Shown piece by piece: positions 1 through 6,497 of a stretch of DNA of 64,000 nucleotides. Numbering within the stretch: the stretch's first letter is position 1; each line of letters starts with the position of its first letter. The stretch comes from VFJZ01 sp046598415 (GTDB lineage Bacteria; Actinomycetota; Thermoleophilia; Gaiellales; F1-60-MAGs149), in contig JBKJIG010000079.1 in NCBI GenBank assembly GCA_046598415.1, positions 52,564 to 116,563 of the forward strand. The letters run 5' to 3'. A program made the translations under genes and the position numbers. The notes under the pieces were generated by a model. It worked only from the letters and a program-made list of their open reading frames with translations, did no database searches and had not been told where the DNA came from.

Positions 1-277
1 TCGCGTCGCCGCAGGCCAGCGTGACGGCGGCCGTGAACGCGTCGAGGCCCTCCTCCGCACCGTGCAGCTCGGCCACCTCGCGGTCGGCGTTGCCGCGGAT
101 CACCGTCGCGCCGTCGATGCCGCGCACCAGCTCCAGCGTCGCCTCCGGGAGCGGCCCCCAGACGATGTCGCCGCCCACGACGACGTGCGCGTCGGGCACG
201 AGCGCCACCTCGGCCAGCACGGCGCGCAGGGCCGGAGCGTTGCCGTGGATGTCGTAGAGCGCCGCGATCGGAGCCAT
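1..277 (-). CDS. calcineurin-like metallophosphoesterase (partial, 3' end outside window)
   Basis: Reading from ATG at 277 gives an open frame of 92 codons running off the left edge. It begins MAPIAALYDIHGNAPAL and carries the family's early metal-binding motifs: D-x-H (DIHGN, residues 9-13), GGD (about 37-39) and GNAD (about 62-65). This is the N-terminal half of a binuclear-metal phosphoesterase of the YfcE/MJ0936 or diadenosine-tetraphosphatase-like group; the C-terminal His motifs lie outside, so the substrate cannot be narrowed. A -10-like box (TACCGT, 284-289) ends six bases before the ATG and there is no Shine-Dalgarno sequence, suggesting a leaderless mRNA. Confidence 0.85.
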   Translation of the reverse strand, partial: MAPIAALYDIHGNAPALRAVLAEVALVPDAHVVVGGDIVWGPLPEATLELVRGIDGATVIRGNADREVAELHGAEEGLDAFTAAVTLACGDA

Positions 278-283
278 GCGCCG

Positions 284-289
284 ACGGTA
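284..289 (-). promoter_or_regulatory. -10 box of a leaderless promoter for the metallophosphoesterase
   Basis: TACCGT on the minus strand ends 6 bases before the ATG at 277, and no Shine-Dalgarno sequence lies between. The spacing puts the transcription start at or next to the start codon. Confidence 0.45.
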
Positions 290-314
290 GCAACCGAGCC
301 GAGCCGCGGCCAGG

Positions 315-689
315 TCATCGACGGTCGGCCTCGCGGCGCTCGCGCAGCTCGCGCTGAGCGCCGCGGAACCCCGCCCGCTCGAGCATCGTCGCCGCGTGGT
401 CCGCGGCGGTCGCATCACCGTCGAGCAGGCGCCCAAGCACGACGCCGAGCTCGTCGCGCAGGCGCTCGGCCGCCGCCTGTTCGGTCGCAGCCCGGTCGGC
501 GAGCCGGCGGGCGGCGCGCTTCCGGCGCGGATCGCGGCGCGTCGCGAGCACGAGCACGACGGCGAACGCCTCGGTGACGCTCATGTTCTCGACGTCGTGC
601 GCGGCCGCCAGCACCATGTAGGAGTCGCCGCCGCGGAGTGCGCGGCGGAAACGCGCGCGAGCCGATCCCTGAGCAGTCATCGAACACAT
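315..689 (-). CDS. small conserved hypothetical protein
   Basis: Basic, Arg/Ala-rich protein of about 124 residues. I chose the ATG at 689 because GGAGAGG lies six bases upstream; the frame stays open to 716. The segment around RARFRRALRGGDSYMVLAAA and VTEAFAVVLVLATRRDP resembles short actinobacterial proteins with a 'RFRRA..RG....A...A.....L.DAL.L..L' pattern whose function is unknown to me. No signal peptide, membrane helix or metal motif is seen. Position-specific codon bias supports coding. It is followed by the metallophosphoesterase on the same strand. Confidence 0.6.
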   Translation of the reverse strand: MCSMTAQGSARARFRRALRGGDSYMVLAAAHDVENMSVTEAFAVVLVLATRRDPRRKRAARRLADRAATEQAAAERLRDELGVVLGRLLDGDATAADHAATMLERAGFRGAQRELRERREADRR

Positions 690-825
690 GTTCGCCTCTC
701 CGTGAGGATTCCGCAAACGCGATCCTCCTCCCGGGCGTACCGGACCGCGCCAGGGCGGACGGCGGGGACGGTCTGGACGAAGGACGTCGACTTCGGCGCC
801 GCCGCACCACCGGCGGGCTAGGGGG

Positions 826-1773
826 CTAGGGCCCGATGTCGCGCAGCGCGCGGCGCTTGTGCGCCGCCAGCGCCATCAGCCGCCGATCGCGCCAGAGTTG
901 TCGCTGCCGCAGGTCGGTGGCGGGCAGCCGGGCACGTCGCTCACGCTCGACCGTGTCGAGCACCTCGCCGCCCCACTCGACTCGCCGCTGCATGGTCGCG
1001 TGGAGGCCGGCGTAGAGTCCCTCGTAGCGCTGCACGTAGTCGCGGACGCCGGCCGGCGCATTGAGGTCCATCGTCTCGAACGGCCCCATGAACGACCAGC
1101 GCAGCGCGAGTCCCTCACGGAGGCCGATGTCGACGTCCTCGATCGACGCGTAGCCGTCGGCGACGAGCCGGAACGCCTCCTCGAGCAGCGCGGCCTGCAG
1201 CCGGTTCATCACGAAGCCGTCGATCTCCCGCCGCATCACGATCGGCGACTGGCCGACCCCGATCATCAGGTCGCGGGTGCGCTCGACGACCGCCGGATCC
1301 GTCCACGGCGCCGGCACGATCTCGACCGCGGGCACGAGGTACGGCGGGTTGATCGGATGGACGACCACGCAGCGCGACCGGCCCGTGAGGCGCTCGGTGA
1401 ACTTCGACGGCAGGAGGGCCGAAGTCGAGCTCGCGAGGACCGTGTCCGGGTCGGCGCGCTCGTCCAACTCGGCGAAGACGCGCTGCTTGCCGGCCAGGTC
1501 CTCGGGAGTGTTCTCCTGGACGTGGTCGGCGCCTGTGAGCGCGGCCTCGAGCGCGTCGACGACGACGATCCGATGGCCGACGTCGTCGGGCGCCGCGCCG
1601 GCGAGCAGCCCTTCGGCGGCGAGCGCCGGCAGGACGCCGACTGCGAACGCCGCCGCGGCGTCGGCGGCGCCCGGCGCCCGGTCGAAGATCCGCACGTCGT
1701 GCCCGCCGCGCGCGAACGCGACGACCCACGCCCGGCCGATCAGGCCGGCGCCGATGACTGCGATGACGGCGAT
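826..1773 (-). CDS. 3-hydroxyacyl-CoA dehydrogenase / L-gulonate dehydrogenase-like protein, apparent ATC start
   Basis: NAD-dependent dehydrogenase of about 315 residues. The Rossmann motif GAGLIGRAW is at the N-terminus, followed by VQENTPEDLAGKQ, SSTSALLPS (catalytic Ser region) and HPINPPYLVPAVEIVPAPWT, which carries the catalytic His of the HAD fold and is typical of the lambda-crystallin/L-gulonate 3-dehydrogenase branch. The C-terminal helical domain contains GFVMNRLQAALLEEAFRL. The only standard start (GTG at 1695) would delete the glycine-rich loop. In frame upstream there is no ATG, GTG or TTG before a TGA, but ATC at 1771-1773 sits 7 bases after a perfect AGGAGG. I use that ATC; a sequencing error hiding an ATG is the alternative. 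The true substrate is unknown. Confidence 0.8.
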   Translation of the reverse strand: MAVIAVIGAGLIGRAWVVAFARGGHDVRIFDRAPGAADAAAAFAVGVLPALAAEGLLAGAAPDDVGHRIVVVDALEAALTGADHVQENTPEDLAGKQRVFAELDERADPDTVLASSTSALLPSKFTERLTGRSRCVVVHPINPPYLVPAVEIVPAPWTDPAVVERTRDLMIGVGQSPIVMRREIDGFVMNRLQAALLEEAFRLVADGYASIEDVDIGLREGLALRWSFMGPFETMDLNAPAGVRDYVQRYEGLYAGLHATMQRRVEWGGEVLDTVERERRARLPATDLRQRQLWRDRRLMALAAHKRRALRDIGP

Positions 1774-1780
1774 GGTCGCG

Positions 1781-1786
1781 CCTCCT
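1781..1786 (-). promoter_or_regulatory. Shine-Dalgarno site deciding the ATC start of the dehydrogenase
   Basis: AGGAGG on the minus strand with a 7-base spacer to ATC at 1771-1773. No standard start codon lies in the frame between this site and the Rossmann motif. Confidence 0.5.
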
Positions 1787-2032
1787 GGCTGGTCGGGTCA
1801 GAAAGTGTACGGGACCGGAAACCATTGACCTGGGTCGTCGTGGGCGACCGGGCGCCGATGCACGCCACGTACCGACTTCCGCGCATCGTTCGCGGCCGAT
1901 GGACGAGCCCTTCAAGGGCCACTGACAGACCGCCCGGCGGGTCGCGCTCCGCGGACACGCGAACGCTCTCCGCCGGGGTGCGGGCGGCGGAACGTTCGGT
2001 GGCGGCCTCGGGCGGCTGCTAGCCGACTCAGG

Positions 2033-2038
2033 TAGGAT
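2033..2038 (+). promoter_or_regulatory. -10 box of a leaderless ectC promoter
   Basis: TAGGAT ends 7 bases before the ATG at 2046, with no room for a Shine-Dalgarno sequence at normal spacing. This is the typical geometry of actinobacterial leaderless genes. Confidence 0.5.
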
Positions 2039-2045
2039 CGCCTGC

Positions 2046-2462
2046 ATGTTCGTCCGATCCCTGGCGGATGTCCGGGCCTCTGGTCACGAGCTCGTGGTCG
2101 CGGGCGGGTCGGTCCGGACGGCGCGCTTCCTGACCGCTGCCGACGGCGTCGGCTTCGCGTTCTCCGAGTTCCGACAGCCGGCGGGGGCCGACGCGAGGCT
2201 CTGGTACAAGCACCACTGGGAGGCGAACTACGTCATCGAGGGCCGCGGCGAGCTCGAGGAGGTTGCCACCGGGCAACGATGGCCGCTCGAGCCCGGCACG
2301 ATGTACGTCGTCGGCCCCGACGATCGGCACGTCATGCGCGCCGCGACCGACATGCGCGTGATCAGCGTCTTCAATCCGCCGATCACGGGGGACGAGGACC
2401 ACGACGCGGACGGCTCCTATCCACCAACCGGCCCGACGCCGCCGGGTCCCGGCGGCGGCTGA
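2046..2462 (+). CDS. ectC: L-ectoine synthase (orphan)
   Basis: Cupin-fold EctC of 138 residues, close to the usual 128-140. Visible family segments: MFVRSL at the start, WYKHHWEANYVIEGRGELEE (metal and substrate-binding cupin motif, about 57-76), a mid segment PLEPGTMYVVGPDDRHVMRA with the second His, and DMRVISVFNPPITGDEDHDADGSYPP at the end. It cyclises N-gamma-acetyl-2,4-diaminobutyrate to the compatible solute ectoine. EctA, EctB and EctD are absent on both sides, so this is an orphan copy; partner genes may lie elsewhere or substrate may be imported. The C-terminus adds a Pro/Gly-rich tail. A leaderless promoter and a downstream hairpin suggest a one-gene transcript. Confidence 0.93.
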   Translation: MFVRSLADVRASGHELVVAGGSVRTARFLTAADGVGFAFSEFRQPAGADARLWYKHHWEANYVIEGRGELEEVATGQRWPLEPGTMYVVGPDDRHVMRAATDMRVISVFNPPITGDEDHDADGSYPPTGPTPPGPGGG

Positions 2463-2501
2463 CGGCTCACGACGGCCTGCGCCGGGAACAGCGCCAGGAC
2501 G

Positions 2502-2545
2502 GCTGGGAAGCATCCTCTGAGGGGTCGTCCCCCCTAGCTTCCAGC
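2502..2545 (+). terminator. hairpin downstream of ectC, possible terminator
   Basis: GCTGGGAAGC (2502-2511) pairs with GCTTCCAGC (2537-2545) with one bulge; inside, GGGG (2521-2524) pairs with CCCC (2529-2532) around TCGT. The nested stem starts 40 bases after the ectC stop. There is no T-tract, so termination is inferred from position and stability. Nothing else is evident in 2463-2744. Confidence 0.4.
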
Positions 2546-2744
2546 GCGTATCGTCCGGCCGAAACGACGATCAAAAAGTCCGCTAGGGCGGCAGGTCTGG
2601 CATACCGGGTCAAAGAACTCAAGCCGTCCTGGGGTGGCTGCGCGGCCCATAAGCCTCGCGTCGGCGCGCACGCGCCGCGCATCGCGAGCTCCTCCCCAAT
2701 GCGGGGGACCCCTCGCCGACGGGTCGAACCGTAGGGTTGGAGGC

Positions 2745-3029
2745 ATGACGAAGCACAAGCTGCCCTGGCGGTTCCGTTTGCCGGTCCTGATCGCCTTCAT
2801 CGCGACGTTCGTGGCAGTAGCCAACGACGTCGTGCCGGAGAAGACCATACCGATGGTGTTCATTCCGGTCTTTCTTCTGCTGTGGCTGGTCAAGGGCAGG
2901 CACGACGGCCGCCATTCCGGCGTCCCAGCCCCGTCACGTCAGGCGACGTCATGGGACCGCCGGCCTCGCAGTCGAGGCGGACGCTTTTCGCATCCCCTCT
3001 ACCTAAAGCGGAAGCGCGTTAACCCCTAG
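2745..3029 (+). CDS. small two-helix membrane protein, unknown function
   Basis: Ninety-four residues from ATG at 2745: MTKHKLPWRFRLPVL, a first hydrophobic helix (about 11-29, LPVLIAFIATFVAVAND), a short loop with VVPEKT, a second helix (about 35-49, IPMVFIPVFLLLWLVKG), then a basic, disordered tail. GGAGG lies just upstream but only one base from the ATG, so the start is uncertain. No family recognised. The C-terminal third (Arg-rich, SWDRRPRSRGGRF) may be extended by loss of an earlier stop, as it runs into a decayed region. It overlaps the 3' end of the minus-strand pseudogene by 11 bases. Confidence 0.45.
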   Translation: MTKHKLPWRFRLPVLIAFIATFVAVANDVVPEKTIPMVFIPVFLLLWLVKGRHDGRHSGVPAPSRQATSWDRRPRSRGGRFSHPLYLKRKRVNP

Positions 3030-3740
3030 GCCAGTCGAACGATTGCGTGGACGATCGTGCGCCCACCCCAGGTTCGCGCCTTCGGACCACCTGGGAGATC
3101 ACATTCTCCGTCGGCGATCGGGGCGCCTGGGCCGCGCTGGATTGCAGTGTTGATCTTCGCGAGTTCAGCGAACCGGACCAACCGGCGTTCGTCATGGCAT
3201 CGGAGACGCCCACGCGGTCAGTCCGCGCGATCACGGTCGCGGCCGGGATAGTACGATCACCGGCTCTCGGCTTACTTCGCTTGTCGACATACGTTCCGCC
3301 GGCCGAGAACCTGCCAGCAATATGTTCAAGCGACGCCGGCGGCGGAAGGACAAACGTCGCGCAGCGTGTCTCGCCGCCCAGGATCACCGGCAGAATTTTG
3401 AACTGCGGGAGTTCGGAGTCTGTCCCGTCCGAGAGGCGCTCGAGGAGTTGGGCGAAGACGTTGGTCGCCGCTCCGTTCCCGACATTCACGATTGGGACGG
3501 CGATGCTCAGTGCAGGGTCGCCAATCGGATGGCCGATAGCCTCAGTCGACCGCGCGGTATCGGGAACGAGATATGGCTTACGATCGTCAACGGCCAGCGC
3601 GGCAAGCTTCTCGGTGGCGGTGACGTCGCGAGCCGTTGTGCTGCCCAATCGTGCCGTATAGATCGCCAGGGCCAGGGTCGCGAAGCCCGTGCCGGCTATC
3701 GCGACGGAATTTCATTCCCAGAAAGAAGAAGCGGCAGGAA
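3019..3740 (-). pseudogene. remnant of a membrane-anchored hypothetical protein, frameshifted
   Basis: The middle of this stretch reads on the minus strand as a hydrophobic segment (VAIAGTGFATLALAIYTAR, about 3650-3706) followed by KLAALAVDDRKPYLVPDT and AVPIVNVGNGAATNV, a layout familiar from proteins with one N-terminal helix and an 'RPYLVP..NVGNGAA' module. There is no usable start in that frame (a TGA lies just upstream of the helix; a plausible ATG is in another frame). The last 75 codons lose natural composition while a different frame reads DERRLVRFAELAKINTAI. At least two frameshifts are therefore likely. The 209-codon frame 3019-3648 could instead be a real, diverged gene. Confidence 0.4.
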
Positions 3741-3871
3741 TCACGCACGTTCTCGCTCGCGGATGCCGCTCGGAATCGGTACGCAACTGTCATTGGGGGG
3801 GCCCTACGACAACGGCGATATCCGTTCCATCCTCGCGACGCTCAGACGGCACTTTCGACGCGATGCGGGCG

Positions 3872-3967
3872 CTACGCGGTGCGGTCAGTCAAGAATTGCC
3901 CAAGTAGTCGACCGGCCTCATCCTCGCTGCCCGGCATCAGATGTTCGTATCGATCGAGATCATGACG
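3872..3967 (-). pseudogene. C-terminal fragment of a phage-type tyrosine recombinase (integrase)
   Basis: Minus-strand frame ending at TAG 3872-3874 reads RHDLDRYEHLMPGSEDEAGR then LLGQFLTDRTA. This matches the end of actinobacterial integrases, where the catalytic Tyr sits in 'T.DRYGHLMPG...EA..LL...L'. Nothing upstream gives the His-x-x-Arg box or N-terminal domains, so it is only a tail of about 30 codons. It lies about 900 bases beyond the 3' end of the tRNA-Trp, a common integration site class, and suggests a scar of an integrative element. Between 3649 and 3871 I see nothing else. Confidence 0.45.
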
Positions 3968-4118
3968 GGCTTCCACCGCCGCCGGGCCGAGGATCGGCCC
4001 GCTCGCTGGTGGGGCCACTATCGCGATAGATCTGGTGTGAAGGCTTACCTCGCACGCGGGAGACGATGGCGGCGAGCAAGATCACACCGCCAACAACTAT
4101 GATGAGGCCCCAGATCAT
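3960..4118 (-). CDS. 52-residue membrane microprotein
   Basis: ATG at 4118 follows GGAGGG with a 6-base spacer. The product starts MIWGLIIVVGGVILLAAIVS, a single membrane helix with a very short outside end, followed by a basic stop-transfer patch (RVRGK) and a hydrophilic Pro/Gly/Ser tail ending GGGGSPS. The last few codons overlap the integrase remnant in another frame. No homologue recognised. The strong ribosome-binding site and ideal helix length argue it is expressed in spite of the decayed surroundings. Confidence 0.5.
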   Translation of the reverse strand: MIWGLIIVVGGVILLAAIVSRVRGKPSHQIYRDSGPTSERADPRPGGGGSPS

Positions 4119-4179
4119 GATGATCCCTCCTCGTACCGCTGAAGGTGCGAGTATAGCTCCGCGTCACACCGGGTTACAA

Positions 4180-4800
4180 CAACCGCGGGAAGCTGTCCGC
4201 GTACGGCAAGACCGCCGGCAGCCGCCGCAGGGTCCCACTGTCCGACGCCGCGCTCGCCAGGCGCGGATCGCGGTGTTGCGGGCTTCGATTTCGAGGGCGC
4301 TCAAGTGCGGCCTTGCGCGGCCTGGCTGAGCCACCGCTGGGAGCCTGCCAGGCAGATTCCCTCGAGCGCCGCATTGCGCAGCACTTCTTCTTGCGCAGCC
4401 AGCTCGATCACCTCGCGCTCCCCGTATTCGAGAACGCACGCGTCGTTGCCCCTCCACCCCCCACGCTGCGTGCGACCGAGCCGAACACGAGCGCCACGCG
4501 CGGCTGGATCTAGCACTAGATGGTCAGCGCAGCCGGGCGATAACTGCGCAAGCCGCGCGACAGAAGTCTCGATACTCACAAGACGAACATCGTAGATCGT
4601 GTGCCGGACGCCCGCCGGACCTCCGGCTCGTGCTCCCGCCACTCGCGCAAGGCGGCGCGCGACGGGATCGTAGACCGTGGCGGCCCGGCTCGTCTGGCGG
4701 AGTCCTCCGGGGCTGGCGACGAAGGATGATTGATCGCTGCCTGCGGGGCGATTGCGGCGCGGTCCGACAGGACTGCCAACGGCTACCAGCGGATCAGAGC
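4180..4800 (-). pseudogene. degenerate region, possible broken nucleotidyltransferase gene
   Basis: No intact gene is visible between 4119 and 4815. On the minus strand one frame contains ALVFGSVARS (near 4450-4480), which resembles the GS-motif of minimal nucleotidyltransferases, while a second frame downstream reads VLEYGEREVIELAAQEEVLR and a third ALEIEARNTAIR. The pieces are in different frames, as expected of a frameshifted gene, but the family call rests on one short motif. Codon bias is weak. Together with the integrase tail this looks like decayed accessory DNA next to a tRNA. Confidence 0.3.
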
Positions 4801-4815
4801 GGATCCTCAAACGAG

Positions 4816-4851
4816 TCCCGCACCGCTGAGTTCCGGCTCAACGGTGCGGGA
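4816..4851 (-). terminator. hairpin downstream of tRNA-Trp
   Basis: TCCCGCACCG (4816-4825) and CGGTGCGGGA (4842-4851) form a perfect 10-bp stem, with TGAG/CTCA pairing further inside the loop. It lies 20 bases beyond the 3' end of the minus-strand tRNA, so it probably ends that transcript. The downstream sequence has only a short T-rich stretch. Confidence 0.55.
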
Positions 4852-4870
4852 TTCCGCTCTATCAGACCTA

Positions 4871-4943
4871 CAGGGGCGACAGGACTCGAACCTGCGACCC
4901 TCGGTTTTGGAGACCGATGCTCTACCAGCTGAGCTACGCCCCT
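4871..4943 (-). tRNA. tRNA-Trp(CCA)
   Basis: On the minus strand a full cloverleaf of 73 bases: acceptor AGGGGCG/CGCCCCT with G73 discriminator, D arm GCTC...GAGC, anticodon stem TCGGT/ACCGA enclosing loop CTCCAAA (anticodon CCA), and T arm GCAGG-TTCGAGT-CCTGT. The 3' CCA is not encoded. It lies 28 bases upstream of the sodA stop and is read in the same direction. Its 3' side adjoins the decayed patch that includes the integrase tail. Confidence 0.97.
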
Positions 4944-4971
4944 CGGCCGTGAGCCAGTCTATCGCGTCGGC

Positions 4972-5574
4972 TCAGACCGCGGCGAAGCGCTTGGCGACTC
5001 CATCCCAGTCGACGACGTTCCAGAACGCGCCCACGTAGTCGGGCCGGCGATTCTGGTAGTTGAGGTAGTACGCGTGCTCCCAGACGTCCAGGCCGAGCAG
5101 CGGCGTGTGACCCTCGCTGATCGGGGAGTCCTGGTTGGCGGTCGAGTACAGCTTCAGGCCCGAGCCGTCATGCACCAGCCAGCTCCAGCCAGAGCCGAAG
5201 CGGGTGATGCCGTTCTGGCCGAACGTCGTCTTGAAGTCCTCGAACGAGCCGAACGTGGAGCCGATCGCGTCGCCGAGCGCGCCCGCCGGCTCGCCGCCGC
5301 CGTTCGGACCCATGATCGTCCAGAACAGCGAGTGGTTGGCGTGGCCGCCCGCGTTGTTGCGCACGGCACCCTGCTTGTCGGCGGGCAGGTCGGACAGGCT
5401 CTTCAGGACCTCCTCGACGCTCGAGTTCTCCCACTGCGTACCGGCGAGCGCGTTGTTCGCGTTCGTGATGTACGCCTGATGGTGCTTCGAGTGGTGGATC
5501 TCCATCGTCTTGGCGTCGATGGTGGGCTCGAGGGCGTCGTACGCATAGGGCAGATCGGGAAGCGTGAAAGGCAT
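4972..5574 (-). CDS. sodA: superoxide dismutase, Fe/Mn family
   Basis: Two hundred residues, the normal length. N-terminal helical hairpin: PFTLPDLPYAYDALEP and the first metal His in EIHHSKHHQAY (His27). The second ligand His is in GGHANHSLFW, and the C-terminal domain has the Asp and His ligands in DVWEHAYYLNYQN. The GPNGGGEP and FGSGWSWLV segments favour the Mn/cambialistic type; metal choice cannot be fixed by eye. It converts superoxide to hydrogen peroxide and oxygen in the cytoplasm (no signal peptide). It lies alone between dprA and tRNA-Trp, with 59 bases to the dprA stop. Confidence 0.97.
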   Translation of the reverse strand: MPFTLPDLPYAYDALEPTIDAKTMEIHHSKHHQAYITNANNALAGTQWENSSVEEVLKSLSDLPADKQGAVRNNAGGHANHSLFWTIMGPNGGGEPAGALGDAIGSTFGSFEDFKTTFGQNGITRFGSGWSWLVHDGSGLKLYSTANQDSPISEGHTPLLGLDVWEHAYYLNYQNRRPDYVGAFWNVVDWDGVAKRFAAV

Positions 5575-5633
5575 GCGTCCTCCTACGGATCGCGGTGTTT
5601 GTACAGAGGATGCTTACCAAATCCCGGGCTCCC

Positions 5634-6497
5634 TTACACATCCACCAGCGAGCCGTCGGACTCCCGGACGATCGCGCCGGCCAGCTCGAGCTCGGCAATC
5701 AGCGCCTGCAGCCGGGCGGGACCGAGCGCCAGCCTGGCTCCCAGCGCCTCGGGCGTGCCGGGCGCGCGGCCGATCGACGCCAGCAGGCGCGCCGCCGCAG
5801 GGCTGACCGTCTCGCGCTCCTCGCCCGCCGCCGCGGCCGGGTCGATGCCGAGCGTGACCAGCACGTCGCCGGCGCACGTGACGATGCCGGCGCCGTCGCG
5901 CAGCAGCGCGTTACCGCCCGCTGCAGCATCCACCCAGGGAGACGCCGGCACCGCCAGCACCTCGCGGCCGATCTCGAGCGCGAACCCCGCGGTGATGAGC
6001 GCGCCGCTGGTGCGCGCCGCCTCGACCACCACGATCGACTGGCCGAACGCCGCCACGATGCGGTTGCGGGCCGGGAACCGCCACGGGGCCGGCGGGATGC
6101 CGGGGCCGTACTCCGACACGATCGCGCCGGCCGCCGCCACCCGTGCGGCCAGCCCCGCATTGGCCCGCGGATAGTCGACGTCGATGCCACAGCCCAGCAC
6201 CGCGACGGTGCGACCGCCCGCCTCCAGCGCTCCGGCGTGCGCGGCTCCGTCGATGCCGCGGGCGAGGCCCGACACGATCGCCACGCCCGCGCGGGCCAGA
6301 CCGGCCGCCAGCCGCCGGGCGAATGCGCCGCCCGCCGCCGAGGCCTGGCGCGCCCCGACGATGGCGACCACGGGCGGCGCGAGCAGCTCGGCCAGGCGCT
6401 CCGCGTCGGCCGGGGCGCGCAGGTACAGCTCGGACGGCGGATCGTGCAGGTCGGCGAAGGCCCCGGGCCAGCCGGGGCTGCCGGGGCGCAGGATCAC
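5634..6497 (-). CDS. dprA: DNA-processing protein DprA
   Basis: DprA/Smf of 287 residues. The Rossmann-like core shows VAIVGARQASAAGGAFARRL (about 43-62), SGLARGIDGAAHAGAL, GCGIDVDYPRAN, SEYGPG, PARNRIVAA and AARTSGALITA. The N-terminal SAM domain is shortened to about 40 residues; a C-terminal winged-helix (DML1) region follows from about 225 (LLASIGRAPGTPEALGARL). It loads RecA onto incoming single-stranded DNA in transformation. It overlaps the comM stop by 4 bases (GTGA), so the two are translationally coupled, as in many bacteria. Confidence 0.95.
   Translation of the reverse strand: MILRPGSPGWPGAFADLHDPPSELYLRAPADAERLAELLAPPVVAIVGARQASAAGGAFARRLAAGLARAGVAIVSGLARGIDGAAHAGALEAGGRTVAVLGCGIDVDYPRANAGLAARVAAAGAIVSEYGPGIPPAPWRFPARNRIVAAFGQSIVVVEAARTSGALITAGFALEIGREVLAVPASPWVDAAAGGNALLRDGAGIVTCAGDVLVTLGIDPAAAAGEERETVSPAAARLLASIGRAPGTPEALGARLALGPARLQALIAELELAGAIVRESDGSLVDV

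Noticed and set aside
4301..4810. 169-codon minus-strand frame near tRNA-Trp as an intact gene
   Set aside because: Composition changes along the frame and family-like motifs are spread over three frames, which fits a decayed region.
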